From: Marinobacter zhanjiangensis
GTDB lineage: Bacteria; Pseudomonadota; Gammaproteobacteria; Pseudomonadales; Oleiphilaceae
Assembly: GCF_014651935.1 (NCBI RefSeq)
Contig: NZ_BMXV01000002.1
Location: 434,001-498,000 of the forward strand
Length of the DNA stretch: 64,000 nucleotides
Direction of reading: 5' to 3'
Positions 53,207 through 62,635 of the stretch are shown piece by piece. A model generated the notes under the pieces. The model searched no databases. It had not been told where the DNA came from and saw nothing but the letters and a program-made list of their open reading frames with translations. How positions within the stretch are numbered: the first letter of the stretch is position 1; each line of letters starts with the position of its first letter. The position numbers and the translations under genes are program-made.

Positions 53207-53887
53207 ATGAGCATAGTAAATACCACCAACGCAACCACGGACGTGCTGGCGGAGTTCCGCGCGAAGCAGGACTCCAAGGCGACCGGCAGCGACGATCTGG
53301 GAAAGAACGAGTTCATGGAGCTGATGATTGCCCAGCTCAAGAACCAGAATCCGCTGGAGCCCAAGGGCAACGGCGAGTTCATTGCCGACCTGGCCCAGTT
53401 CAGCTCGCTGGAAGAGATGCAGAGCCTGAATTCTTCGGTGGACAGTGTGGTGGGCGAGTTCCGCTCCACCCAGGCCCTGCAGGCATCGGCCATGGTGGGC
53501 AAGAGCGTTTTGGCACCGGCCAACTTCGGCATTCTCGACCAGAGCGGCCAGATGCAGGGTGCGGTTAATGTGCCCTCCAGCACCGGCGGGCTGCGGATCA
53601 ATATCGAGAACGCCTCCGGGGAGATGGTCCGGCAACTGGATCTGGGGCAGGCTGCCGCAGGCCAGCAGGAATTCACCTGGGACGGCAAGGACGGTAACGG
53701 CAACGCCTTGCCGCCCGGGAAATATTACGTCGCCGCCCAGGGCAGTTATCCGGATGGCAACGAACAGCTGCAGACCATGATGAGCGCCAATGTGGACAGT
53801 GTGTCCCTGGGGCAGGGCGGCAGTATCACCCTGAACCTGGCCGGCATGGGCTCACTGCCCCTGTCTGAAGTTCAGCAAATCAACTGA
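53207..53887 (+). CDS. flgD: Flagellar hook-capping protein FlgD
   Basis: A 226-residue hook cap that lets FlgE polymerise. GKNEFMELMIAQLKNQNPLE (residues 30-50 or so) is the family hallmark; the C-terminal part holds the FlgD Ig-like and Tudor-like domains (FTWDGKDGNGNALPPGKYYV). Cap proteins leave the finished hook. It is third in the operon with short gaps on both sides. Confidence 0.96.
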   Translation: MSIVNTTNATTDVLAEFRAKQDSKATGSDDLGKNEFMELMIAQLKNQNPLEPKGNGEFIADLAQFSSLEEMQSLNSSVDSVVGEFRSTQALQASAMVGKSVLAPANFGILDQSGQMQGAVNVPSSTGGLRINIENASGEMVRQLDLGQAAAGQQEFTWDGKDGNGNALPPGKYYVAAQGSYPDGNEQLQTMMSANVDSVSLGQGGSITLNLAGMGSLPLSEVQQIN

Positions 53888-53899
53888 GTGAGGTAAACC

Positions 53900-55822
53900 A
53901 TGGCATTTAATATCGGACTCAGCGGCCTGCGCGCCTCACAAGTGGATCTCGATGTCACCGGCAACAACATCTCCAACGCCAGTACTGTGGGCTTCAAGGG
54001 CAGTCAGGCCCAGTTCGGCGACCTGTATTCCAGCGGCTTCCTGAGCTCAGGCGATATGTCGGTGGGTAGCGGCGTCAAGGTACAGGACGTCAAGCAGAGC
54101 TTCGGACAGGGCAGCATCAGCGGCACCCAGAATGGCCTGGACATGGCCATCGACGGGGACGGCTTCTTCGTGCTGAACAACAACGGCCAGGTGCAGTATT
54201 CCCGGGCCGGACAGTTCAGTATCGATAAGGAGGGGTTTGTTACCAACAACCAGTCCATGCGGGTACAGGGTTACCAGGCGGACGACGATGGCAACCTGAG
54301 CGGGGTCCGGGGGGATCTGCAGATTGATTCCGATAACCTGGCGCCCCAGCGTACCACCCGTTTCGATTCGGAACTGAACCTGGATTCCCGGGAGTCGGTG
54401 TTGGAGGTGGTCAAGCAGACCTTTGCCAACCCTTTTACCGATCCCAGCGATCCTCCGGCAGGTCTTGGTGCCGACGAGACCCTGAGCTTCAGCTACCCGG
54501 ACGGTCGTAAGGTTGATGCGGAGTTCCTGGCCGGTGACCGTGCCCGTAAAATTGCTGAACAACTGAACGAGTTGAGTGATGTCAGCGCCTCCGCTCGCAC
54601 CCAGCTTGACATTCCCAGCGGCTCAGGGGCAATCAACCCGGACAAAAACTATCAGATCATGGGGGAAACTTTTTCAATCCCGGGAGCTGCTGACGGAATA
54701 AACACTGACGCCGAGGCCCGGGACTGGCTCCAGGATGCCATTAACGATTCGCCGCTGAATACCTTGAATGCGACATCCCAGGGCGACTCCGGCATGCGCC
54801 TGATCGATAGCCGTGGCAATGAATTACTGATGGCCGAAGTGGATGATGCCGGAGTCGAAGTCACTGGCGGCTTCAAGGAATATGGCGAAGAATCCATCAC
54901 TCAGATCAGCCTGGGTCAGGGTATCGACGTCGCTTCCGATGCTGCGGGTACTTCCCCGATACTGGGCGCCGATACTCCGGTCACTACCCGGACCAATACC
55001 TTCAGCCCGGATGACCAGCGGACTTACAACCACGCTACGTCTTCCACGATTTATGACAGTCTTGGCAACCCCCATACCATGACCCAGTACTTCGTGAAGG
55101 AGCCGGTTACCGGTGGCGACAGTGTCTGGGCCATGTACGTCCAGATCGACGACGAGGACGTGGGTGATCCGCCCTTTACGACCGGTGAGCCTACCCGAGC
55201 CCGTTATGAAATGGAGTTCAACAGTGATGGCTCTATCGCGTCGGTGGATGGCGATCCTGACGGGCAGATTCTGATTTCCAACTGGACGCCGAAGGATGAC
55301 TCTGGTCAGCCCAATGGTGCTGATGGTCCGTTGCCGATCGCAGATGGCGGCCAACTACCTATTTCCGATCCGCCTGTGTCCTCGAACTTCATGCTTGATG
55401 TTAACGAAACCACACAGTATGGCTCATCTTTCGGGGTGGTCGACCAGCAGCAGAACGGCTACACCACCGGTCGGCTCTCGGGTCTGGACGTTTCCGGGGA
55501 GGGGGTGATCTTCGCCCGCTACTCCAACGGCCAGTCCCAGAACCTGGGGCAGGTGGCTTTGGCAAGCTTTGCCAACACCGATGGACTGTCTCCGGTAGGC
55601 GACACCAACTGGGTGGAAACCTTCGAGTCCGGTCAGCCGATCTATGGTCAACCGGGCACCGGCACACTGGGGGGCATTGCCTCCAGCTCGGTGGAGGAAT
55701 CCAACGTGGACCTGTCCCAGGAGCTGGTCAACCTGATCATCGCCCAGCGCAACTACCAGGCAAACGCCAAGACCATTGAGACCTCGGATGCGGTGACGCA
55801 GACTATTATCAATCTGCGTTAA
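53900..55822 (+). CDS. flgE: Flagellar hook protein FlgE
   Basis: A 640-residue hook subunit, much longer than the 402 of E. coli because of an extended central region (about residues 150-480). The ends are conserved: FNIGLSGLRASQVDLDVTGN with NNISNASTVGFKGSQAQFGD, and at the C-terminus EESNVDLSQELVNLIIAQRN followed by YQANAKTIETSDAVTQTIIN. The outer domain (Asp-rich, e.g. NDSPLNTLNATSQGDSG) would form the hook surface and is the fast-evolving part. Last gene of the flgB operon; a large hairpin follows. Confidence 0.96.
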   Translation: MAFNIGLSGLRASQVDLDVTGNNISNASTVGFKGSQAQFGDLYSSGFLSSGDMSVGSGVKVQDVKQSFGQGSISGTQNGLDMAIDGDGFFVLNNNGQVQYSRAGQFSIDKEGFVTNNQSMRVQGYQADDDGNLSGVRGDLQIDSDNLAPQRTTRFDSELNLDSRESVLEVVKQTFANPFTDPSDPPAGLGADETLSFSYPDGRKVDAEFLAGDRARKIAEQLNELSDVSASARTQLDIPSGSGAINPDKNYQIMGETFSIPGAADGINTDAEARDWLQDAINDSPLNTLNATSQGDSGMRLIDSRGNELLMAEVDDAGVEVTGGFKEYGEESITQISLGQGIDVASDAAGTSPILGADTPVTTRTNTFSPDDQRTYNHATSSTIYDSLGNPHTMTQYFVKEPVTGGDSVWAMYVQIDDEDVGDPPFTTGEPTRARYEMEFNSDGSIASVDGDPDGQILISNWTPKDDSGQPNGADGPLPIADGGQLPISDPPVSSNFMLDVNETTQYGSSFGVVDQQQNGYTTGRLSGLDVSGEGVIFARYSNGQSQNLGQVALASFANTDGLSPVGDTNWVETFESGQPIYGQPGTGTLGGIASSSVEESNVDLSQELVNLIIAQRNYQANAKTIETSDAVTQTIINLR

Positions 55823-55874
55823 ACGCGTTTTATGGCTGGCTTTCGATTGCCTCAGGCTACCTTCGAGGCTTGAG

Positions 55875-55992
55875 GAGCCGGAGTGTGGGGGACCTCTTTC
55901 GTAACAGCGCCAGGGATGGCGCGGAGCAAGGCGGGTTGCCATGGATGGTCCCTGAATTGCGGTGGAGAAAGAGGTCCCCCATGTTCAGGCTC
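55875..55992. repeat. Long imperfect inverted repeat between flgE and flgF
   Basis: Arms 55875-55900 and 55967-55992 pair over 26 bases with about five mismatches; the core is TGGGGGACCTCTTTC. The 66-base loop has its own hairpin (GCGCC-AGGGAT-GGCGC). It may be a dispersed intergenic element and could also end transcription of flgE. Confidence 0.75.
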
Positions 55993-56039
55993 CCGCCCGC
56001 CAAGTTTTCGATCCCCACAATAACCCAAAAGTAATTGTT

Positions 56040-56056
56040 CTGGCACGACTCCTGCA
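56040..56056 (+). promoter_or_regulatory. Sigma-54 promoter of flgFGHIJKL
   Basis: TGGCACG-ACTC-CTGCA: perfect -24 element, -12 with GC in place, and 52 bases upstream of the flgF start. Confidence 0.87.
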
Positions 56057-56108
56057 AGAACCATGGAAACGACGTAAAAACGTCAGATTTCCGGCAGGAG
56101 TTTTCCCC

Positions 56109-56861
56109 ATGGACAAGTCCCTCTACATCGGCATGTCAGGCGCCAAGCAAAACATGATGGCGCAGCAGTCGCATGCCAACAACCTTGCCAACGTCAACAC
56201 CACCGGCTTCAAGAAAGATTTCGCCCAGGCCCGCAGCATGCCCGTGTTCGGTGAACACCACCCGACCCGCGCCTACGCCATGACCGAAAGACCCGGCACC
56301 GACTTCAGCCCCGGGGCACTGCAGCAGACCGGTCGCAAACTGGATGTGGCAGTAGACGGCGAGGGCTGGCTGGCCGTCCAGAACGACCAGGGTGAAGAAG
56401 TATTCAGCCGTTCCGGCAGCATGCAGGTAGATGTCAACGGCATCCTGCGCCTCAGTTCCGGCGAACCGGTGCTGGGCAACGGAGGACCGGTCGCCCTGCC
56501 ACCCTACGAGAACCTGCAGGTGGGTGCCGATGGCACCATCTCCATTCAGCCCGTGGGCGGTCCGCCGGACCAGCTGGTGGAAATTGACCGCCTCAAACTG
56601 GTTACCCCGGATCCCGATGACCTGATGAAAGGCGAAGACGGCTTTATCCGCCGCAAGCCCGACGCCGCCATCGACGGCCAGGAAGAACCCGATGCCAACG
56701 CCCGCGTAGCCTCCGGCTTCCTGGAAAGTTCTAACGTCAACGCCGTCGAGGAAATGATCGCCAACCTGGAACTGTCCCGCCAGTTCGAAATGCAGGTGAA
56801 GGTCATGCAGAGCGCCGACGAGAATTCCGAGGCAACGGCACGGCTGTTGCAGAACCTCTGA
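56109..56861 (+). CDS. flgF: Flagellar rod protein FlgF
   Basis: A 250-residue proximal rod subunit. MDKSLYIGMSGAKQNMMAQQ and SHANNLANVNTTGFKKDFAQ form the N-terminal D0 helix and motif; RVASGFLESSNVNAVEEMIA and FEMQVKVMQSADENSEATAR close it. The start is the ATG at 56109 with AGGAG eight bases upstream; the frame open from 55962 crosses the hairpin and promoter. It begins the second flg operon. Confidence 0.95.
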   Translation: MDKSLYIGMSGAKQNMMAQQSHANNLANVNTTGFKKDFAQARSMPVFGEHHPTRAYAMTERPGTDFSPGALQQTGRKLDVAVDGEGWLAVQNDQGEEVFSRSGSMQVDVNGILRLSSGEPVLGNGGPVALPPYENLQVGADGTISIQPVGGPPDQLVEIDRLKLVTPDPDDLMKGEDGFIRRKPDAAIDGQEEPDANARVASGFLESSNVNAVEEMIANLELSRQFEMQVKVMQSADENSEATARLLQNL

Positions 56862-56940
56862 TAACAACACGATTACCGGCCTGAGCACCCCCGGGCGGCA
56901 AACCTTCGCCGCCGGGTGACAGCCCAAGAGGAGTCCAGAC

Positions 56941-57729
56941 ATGCATCCAGCACTTTGGGTCAGTAAAACCGGCCTCAGCGCCCAGGACACGAAGATGACC
57001 ACCATCTCCAACAACCTGGCGAACGTGAATACTACCGGTTTCAAACGCGACAGAGCCGTCTTCCAGGACCTGCTGTACCAGATCGACCGTCAGCCCGGTG
57101 GCATGAACACCCAGAATGCCGAGCTTCCTTCCGGTCTTCAGTTGGGTACCGGTGTGCGGGTCGTAGGCACCACCAAACAGTTCACCCAGGGCAACCTGCA
57201 GGTGACCGAGCAGCCGCTGGACCTGGCGGTCAACGGGCGGGGTTTCTTCCAGATTCAGATGCCCGATGGCGAGGTCTCCTACACCCGTGACGGCCAGTTC
57301 CAGATCAACTCAGATGGTGACATGGTGACACCGGATGGCTACCTGGTGGAGCCGAACATCAACATTCCCGAGAACGCCACCACTGTGACCATCGGTAAAG
57401 ATGGCACCGTTTCGGCGATGGTCGGCAACCAGGCCGATCCGGTCAATCTGGGGCAGATTCCCCTGGTTGACTTCATTAACCCGCAGGGCCTGCAGGCCAT
57501 GGGTAACAACCTGTTCCGGGAAACCGCCGCCAGTGGTGATCCCCAGGAAGGCGAAGCCGGCATCGGCGGGCTGGGCGCCATCGAGCAGGGCATGACCGAG
57601 GCCTCCAACGTTGAGGTGGTGGAAGAACTGGTCAACATGATCACCACCCAGCGGGCCTACGAAATGAACTCCAAGGTGGTATCTGCAGCCGATCAGATGC
57701 TGCAGTTCATCACCAACAATATCGGTTAA
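56941..57729 (+). CDS. flgG: Flagellar distal rod protein FlgG
   Basis: A 262-residue distal rod subunit, the standard length. MHPALWVSKTGLSAQDTKMT and ISNNLANVNTTGFKRDRAVF at the start; ASNVEVVEELVNMITTQRAY and EMNSKVVSAADQMLQFITNN at the end. GGAG lies ahead of the ATG at 56941. It forms the drive shaft through the P and L rings coded by the following genes. Confidence 0.97.
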   Translation: MHPALWVSKTGLSAQDTKMTTISNNLANVNTTGFKRDRAVFQDLLYQIDRQPGGMNTQNAELPSGLQLGTGVRVVGTTKQFTQGNLQVTEQPLDLAVNGRGFFQIQMPDGEVSYTRDGQFQINSDGDMVTPDGYLVEPNINIPENATTVTIGKDGTVSAMVGNQADPVNLGQIPLVDFINPQGLQAMGNNLFRETAASGDPQEGEAGIGGLGAIEQGMTEASNVEVVEELVNMITTQRAYEMNSKVVSAADQMLQFITNNIG

Positions 57730-57749
57730 CGGTTAACGGGTCGCAGATC

Positions 57750-58460
57750 ATGACAGTCCTCATCACCAAACCCGCATTCAGCACATTCAGGGGGGGGCCC
57801 GGGATCTCCCTGGTCATGGTGCTGGCCCTGTTGCAGGGCTGTCAGTCCATGACCCGTGAACGCCCGGAGCCCAATGACCCGGCGTACGCCCCGGTGCGCG
57901 CCGAGGCCATGGAACAGCAGGGAAGCCATACCGGTGCCATCTACCAGAACTCCCGTAACTACAGTCTCTATGGTGACAGCACCGCGCTCAACGTCGGGGA
58001 CATTCTTACCGTTACCCTGCAGGAGTCCACCAGCGCCAGCAAGAACGCCGAAAGCAGCATCACCAAGGACAATGAAATCGGTATGGGTACGCCGTCGTTC
58101 TTCGGAAGGAATTTCGAGCGCCTCGGCGGCAGTGTCAACAGTGAGCGGGATTTTGAAGGTCAGGCCGAGGCGGACCAGAGCAACAGCCTGGCCGGCAACA
58201 TCACCGTGACTGTCACCGAGGTGCTGCCCAACGGTGTTCTGCGAATCCGTGGTGAGAAGTGGCTGTCGCTGACCAATGGTGATGAGTATCTCCGTGTCAG
58301 CGGGCTGGTTCGTCCCGAAGACATTTCCCCGGATAACACCGTGTCATCCCAGCGTATTGCGGATGCCCGGCTGGCCTACGGCGGTACCGGTGACTTTGAC
58401 CAGGCCAATCAGCCCGGCTGGCTGACCCGATTCTTCAACAGTGAGTGGTGGCCCCTGTGA
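57750..58460 (+). CDS. flgH: Flagellar L-ring lipoprotein FlgH
   Basis: A 236-residue outer-membrane ring protein. The signal has [12 protein letters not shown] with the lipid-carrying Cys near residue 31, after an unusually long N-terminus ([18 protein letters not shown]) which suggests a later start may be used. [40 protein letters not shown] and [20 protein letters not shown] are family blocks. Its stop overlaps the flgI start. Confidence 0.95.
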   Translation: MTVLITKPAFSTFRGGPGISLVMVLALLQGCQSMTRERPEPNDPAYAPVRAEAMEQQGSHTGAIYQNSRNYSLYGDSTALNVGDILTVTLQESTSASKNAESSITKDNEIGMGTPSFFGRNFERLGGSVNSERDFEGQAEADQSNSLAGNITVTVTEVLPNGVLRIRGEKWLSLTNGDEYLRVSGLVRPEDISPDNTVSSQRIADARLAYGGTGDFDQANQPGWLTRFFNSEWWPL

Positions 58461-59554
58461 GTGCATTCCGAATTCTCGCTATCAGTCTGATGCTGGCCGT
58501 GGTCTCCGCTCCCGTGCTGGCGGATCGCCTGAAAGATCTGACCCGGGTAAAAGGTGTACGGGACAACCAGCTGGTGGGTTATGGCCTGGTGGTGGGGCTG
58601 GATGGCACCGGCGATTCCGGCCCGGCCACCAACCAGACCTACCGCAACATGATGAACCGGTTTGGCATCACTATTCCGGACGGGGTCAATCCCAACACAG
58701 ACAATGTGGCCGCCGTCAGCGTGCACGCCACCCTGCCGCCTTTCGCCAAGAACGGCCAGAAGCTGGATATCACCGTATCGTCACTGGGCAACGCCGACAG
58801 CCTGCGCGGTGGTACCTTGCTGATGACACCTCTCAAGGGCGCGGACGACCAGGTGTACGCCATGGCCCAGGGCAGTCTGGTCGTGGGTGGCTTCGGCGCC
58901 CAGGGTCAGGACGGTTCCCGCATTACCGTCAACGTACCCAGCGTAGGCCGCATTCCCAACGGCGCCACCATTGAGCGTGAGGTGACCAGCCCCTTTACCG
59001 AGGGCGACACCATTACCCTCAACCTGCTGCGCTCCGACTTCACCACTGCCCGCCGGGTGGTGGAGACCATTAACGATTATCTCGGTGAGGGCATGGCCTA
59101 CGCCCACGATGGTACGGCCATCTCCGTGAAAGCACCGCGGGATCCGTCCCAGCGGGTCAGCTTCCTGTCGCTTCTGGAGAACCTGGAAGTGGACCCGGCG
59201 GAAGGAGCCGCCAAGGTGGTGATCAATAGCCGCACCGGCACCATCGTGGTGGGGCAGAATGTGCAGGTCAGCCCCGCCGCCGTCACCCACGGCAACCTGA
59301 CGGTCACCATCCAGGAAAACCCGGAAGTGGATCAGCCCAATCCGTTCGCCGGTGGCGAGACCGTGGTCACGCCGAACACCCAGATTGCCGTCACCGAAGA
59401 GCCGGCACGGATGTTCCAGTTCGGCCCGGCCACCACCCTGAACGAGATCGTTCAGGCCGTGAACCAGGTTGGCGCGGCCCCGGGTGATGTCATGGCCGTG
59501 CTGGAAGCCCTCAAACAGGCCGGTGCCCTCCGGGCCGAACTGATTGTCATATAG
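58457..59554 (+). CDS. flgI: Flagellar P-ring protein FlgI
   Basis: A 365-residue periplasmic ring protein. I choose the GTG at 58457, overlapping the flgH stop as GTGA, which gives a normal signal peptide ([20 protein letters not shown]) and the mature start [20 protein letters not shown]. GTGs at 58445 and 58448 are alternatives. [20 protein letters not shown] and [18 protein letters not shown] at the end are typical. It polymerises around the rod in the peptidoglycan layer after export by Sec. Confidence 0.95.
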   Translation: MSAFRILAISLMLAVVSAPVLADRLKDLTRVKGVRDNQLVGYGLVVGLDGTGDSGPATNQTYRNMMNRFGITIPDGVNPNTDNVAAVSVHATLPPFAKNGQKLDITVSSLGNADSLRGGTLLMTPLKGADDQVYAMAQGSLVVGGFGAQGQDGSRITVNVPSVGRIPNGATIEREVTSPFTEGDTITLNLLRSDFTTARRVVETINDYLGEGMAYAHDGTAISVKAPRDPSQRVSFLSLLENLEVDPAEGAAKVVINSRTGTIVVGQNVQVSPAAVTHGNLTVTIQENPEVDQPNPFAGGETVVTPNTQIAVTEEPARMFQFGPATTLNEIVQAVNQVGAAPGDVMAVLEALKQAGALRAELIVI

Positions 59555-59562
59555 GTGACGCC

Positions 59563-60594
59563 ATGCAGACCTCCGGAACCGAGCAGGCACAGTACTACAC
59601 CGAGTTCGCCGGGCTTAACGCTCTCAAGACCCAGGCGACGACTGATCGCAAGGCAGCCCTTGAGGAAGTGGCGCGCCAGTTCGAGGGGCTGTTCCTGTCA
59701 CAGATGCTCAAGAGCATGCGGTCCGCCAACGAGGTGCTGTCCGAAGGCAATTACCTGAACAGTCAGGAATCCGGGTTCTACCAGGACATGTTCGACAGCC
59801 AGCTCAGCCTGTCCATGACCCGGGGCGAGGGGCTGGGGCTGAGTCAGGCTCTGGTCAGTCAGCTCAGTCGCCAGATTCCGGGCATGGATGAAGAGGGGAA
59901 TGCCCTCGCGGGCGCCAATCGTACGCTGGCGGACTATGATCGCAGCATACCGGCGCTGTCGCCCGGTCTGCCGGAGAAGGTGGATGAGGTAAAGGCGCTG
60001 GCGGAGCCGGACCGTGCGGCCCCGGAGCGGGCACAGACAAACCGGCCGGCATCCACGCCGGCTGCGCAGGCGCCGATGCCGGAGCGTTTTGACAGCCCGG
60101 AAGACTTTGTCCGCACCCTGTTGCCCATGGCCCGGGATGCCGCCGAGGAGTCAGGTATAGACCCGCGCCTGATGGTGGCCCAGGCGGCGCTGGAAACCGG
60201 TTGGGGCAAGCATATGATTCGCGGTAACAACGGCGATCACAGCTACAACCTGTTCGGTATCAAGGCCGACAGCCGCTGGCAGGGCGAATCGGTAAATATC
60301 GCCACCACGGAATTCCGTGAAGGGGTGAAAATGCAGGAACGCGCCGATTTCCGCCGTTACCCGGACTACCAGGAGAGTTTCCGGGACTATGTAAGCTTCC
60401 TGCAGGACAACCCCCGTTACCGGGATGTGTGGGAAGTGGCGGATCAGCCGGAAGCCTTTGCCGAGCGGCTGCAACAGGCCGGTTACGCCACCGACCCGGC
60501 CTACGGGCGCAAGATTCGCAGCATCATGGAGGGGGAGCCGTTCGAGGCTGCCCTGGACCGTTTCCAGACCCTGTCCCGGGTTTCTGAGGAGTAA
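59563..60594 (+). CDS. flgJ: Flagellar rod-assembly protein and muramidase FlgJ
   Basis: A 343-residue two-domain protein. The N-terminal rod-binding domain has EEVARQFEGLFLSQMLKSMR; a Pro/Ala-rich linker (residues about 150-175) leads to a C-terminal N-acetylglucosaminidase domain with QAALETGWGKHMIRGNNGDH, where the Glu is catalytic, and SYNLFGIKADSRWQGESVNI. It opens the peptidoglycan for the growing rod and acts as its cap. It starts eight bases after flgI. Confidence 0.96.
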   Translation: MQTSGTEQAQYYTEFAGLNALKTQATTDRKAALEEVARQFEGLFLSQMLKSMRSANEVLSEGNYLNSQESGFYQDMFDSQLSLSMTRGEGLGLSQALVSQLSRQIPGMDEEGNALAGANRTLADYDRSIPALSPGLPEKVDEVKALAEPDRAAPERAQTNRPASTPAAQAPMPERFDSPEDFVRTLLPMARDAAEESGIDPRLMVAQAALETGWGKHMIRGNNGDHSYNLFGIKADSRWQGESVNIATTEFREGVKMQERADFRRYPDYQESFRDYVSFLQDNPRYRDVWEVADQPEAFAERLQQAGYATDPAYGRKIRSIMEGEPFEAALDRFQTLSRVSEE

Positions 60595-60599
60595 TCGCC

Positions 60600-62612
60600 A
60601 TGGCAGGTCTGATCAACATTGGCCTGAGCGGGGTGCTGGGTCACCAGAATGCCCTCAACACCACCGGCAACAACATATCCAACGCCAACACCCCCGGCTA
60701 CAGCCGGCAGGAAGTGCAGTTCGAATCCAGCAACAGCCAGTTTACCAGTAACGGCTATGTTGGAACCGGCGTCGACATTGCCAACATCCGGCGTTTGGCG
60801 GACCAGTTTCTGGTGGATCAGGTGCGTTCGGACACGTCCCTGTACAACGAACAGGAAACCCTGCGCAGCGAAATGTCCCGGCTGGATAACCTGCTGGGGG
60901 GCGAAGATACCGGCCTTTCGAAATCCCTCAACAACTTCTTCGCGTCATTGCAGAACGCCGCCGAAGATCCCGGTTCGCTACCACAGCGTCAACTGGTGCT
61001 GAGCGAGGCACAAAGCGTGGTGAACCGCTTCCAGGCCCTGCAGCAGGAGTTCATCCAGCAGCGGGAACTGGTCAAGACACAAATGGGCGAGAACGTGGCG
61101 GATGCCAACACCTTGCTCAAGAGCGTGGCCGAGCTCAACCTGGCCATCTCTGAATCGCCCGGTCTGGCCCAGGGCAATCCGCCCAACGATCTGCTGGACC
61201 AGCGGGACGAGGCCATCCGTAAGCTGTCGGAAATCGTCAGTGTGCGGGTCTCTTCCTCCGGCGGCGGCCAGGTGAACGTGGCACTGACCAATGGCCAGGG
61301 TCTGGTGGTGGGTTCCGATGCTTCCCAGCTGGGCATCCGCCGTAATGCCGATGATCCGTCGCGACAGGAGTTCACCCTGAGTGATGGCAATCGTACCCAG
61401 GTGATCGATGAGCAGATTACCGGCGGCAAGCTCGGTGGGCTGAAACGTTTCGAAAGCGAGGGTCTGATGCCCGCCTTCGACCAGCTGGGGCGTATCGCCA
61501 TTGCCCTGCAGGATACGGTTAACCACCAGCACCAGATCGGCATGGATCTGGAGGGCGACCTGGGCGGACTGTTCTTCAGCGAGATCAATTCCCGTGAAAA
61601 GCAGCTGGCCCGGGTGGTTGCCAGTGGCAACAACACGCAGCCAGCGAATGGCGTGGTTGCGGTGGATCTTACCGACACCTCCCGTCTGTCGGCCGGCTCC
61701 TTCACCCTGCAGATTACCGGCGAAGACGGCCGTGGCTACGAGCTGATCGACCAGAAGACCAACAAGGTGGTCAACCAGGGGCAACTGCCCAATACCCTGC
61801 CTGCCGAGATCAACATGCCGGGCTTCAATGTGCGGGTGGAATCCGGAAACTTCAGCAAGGGTGACCGGTTTCTGATCCAGCCCACGCGGCTGGAGGCCTC
61901 CAATATTTCCCTGCAGGTGGAGCGGGAGGAGGATCTGGCATTCGCCAGCCCGGTCCGCGCCGAAGCCGACAGTGGCAACAGCGGTGACGCCACCATCAAC
62001 CAGGGGGTGATGTTTGATGTGCGTAACCCGCGTACCAATGCGCCGCTCTCAGACTTTACCGTCAAGGGGGAGCTGAACCCGCCGCTGGAGGTGTACTTCA
62101 CGGCAGACGACGCGTACGAGATCCGGGACCCGGCCGGCGCAGTGCTTCGGACCGGCACCTACCAGGCCGGCACCAGCAACAAACTGTTCACCGAGGATCC
62201 TTCCGACCCGGACTACCGGGGTTTCCAGTTTGAAATCAGCGGTAACCCCAAAGAGGGCGACAGTTTCAACATCAACTACAACTCAAACGGGGTTTCCGAT
62301 AACCGTAACGCTGAATTCCTGGCCGGACTTGCCACAAAGAACACCATGAATGAAGGCTCCCAGAGTTTTACCGAGGGCTATGCCGGGCTGGTGGAACAGG
62401 TGGGCGTGAAAACCCGTCAGGCACAGCTTGACAGTGATTCCGGCAAGACCCTGCTTGAGCAGTCCACGGAACAGCGGGAGTCCGTATCCGGGGTCAACCT
62501 GGATGAGGAAGCCGGCCGCCTGATCCAGTACCAGGCCGCTTACAATGCCTCCGCCAAGGTGATGGGTGTGGCCCAGGAGCTCTTTAACACGCTGCTCGGC
62601 ACGTTCCGATAG
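60600..62612 (+). CDS. flgK: Flagellar hook-associated protein 1 FlgK
   Basis: A 670-residue hook-filament junction protein. LINIGLSGVLGHQNALNTTG and NNISNANTPGYSRQEVQFES at the start, GVNLDEEAGRLIQYQAAYNA and SAKVMGVAQELFNTLLGTFR at the end are conserved. The middle domain is enlarged compared with the 547 residues of E. coli. The start follows the flgJ stop by five bases. Confidence 0.96.
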   Translation: MAGLINIGLSGVLGHQNALNTTGNNISNANTPGYSRQEVQFESSNSQFTSNGYVGTGVDIANIRRLADQFLVDQVRSDTSLYNEQETLRSEMSRLDNLLGGEDTGLSKSLNNFFASLQNAAEDPGSLPQRQLVLSEAQSVVNRFQALQQEFIQQRELVKTQMGENVADANTLLKSVAELNLAISESPGLAQGNPPNDLLDQRDEAIRKLSEIVSVRVSSSGGGQVNVALTNGQGLVVGSDASQLGIRRNADDPSRQEFTLSDGNRTQVIDEQITGGKLGGLKRFESEGLMPAFDQLGRIAIALQDTVNHQHQIGMDLEGDLGGLFFSEINSREKQLARVVASGNNTQPANGVVAVDLTDTSRLSAGSFTLQITGEDGRGYELIDQKTNKVVNQGQLPNTLPAEINMPGFNVRVESGNFSKGDRFLIQPTRLEASNISLQVEREEDLAFASPVRAEADSGNSGDATINQGVMFDVRNPRTNAPLSDFTVKGELNPPLEVYFTADDAYEIRDPAGAVLRTGTYQAGTSNKLFTEDPSDPDYRGFQFEISGNPKEGDSFNINYNSNGVSDNRNAEFLAGLATKNTMNEGSQSFTEGYAGLVEQVGVKTRQAQLDSDSGKTLLEQSTEQRESVSGVNLDEEAGRLIQYQAAYNASAKVMGVAQELFNTLLGTFR

Positions 62613-62635
62613 CGGGTCAGTTGAGGTGATTTGAC

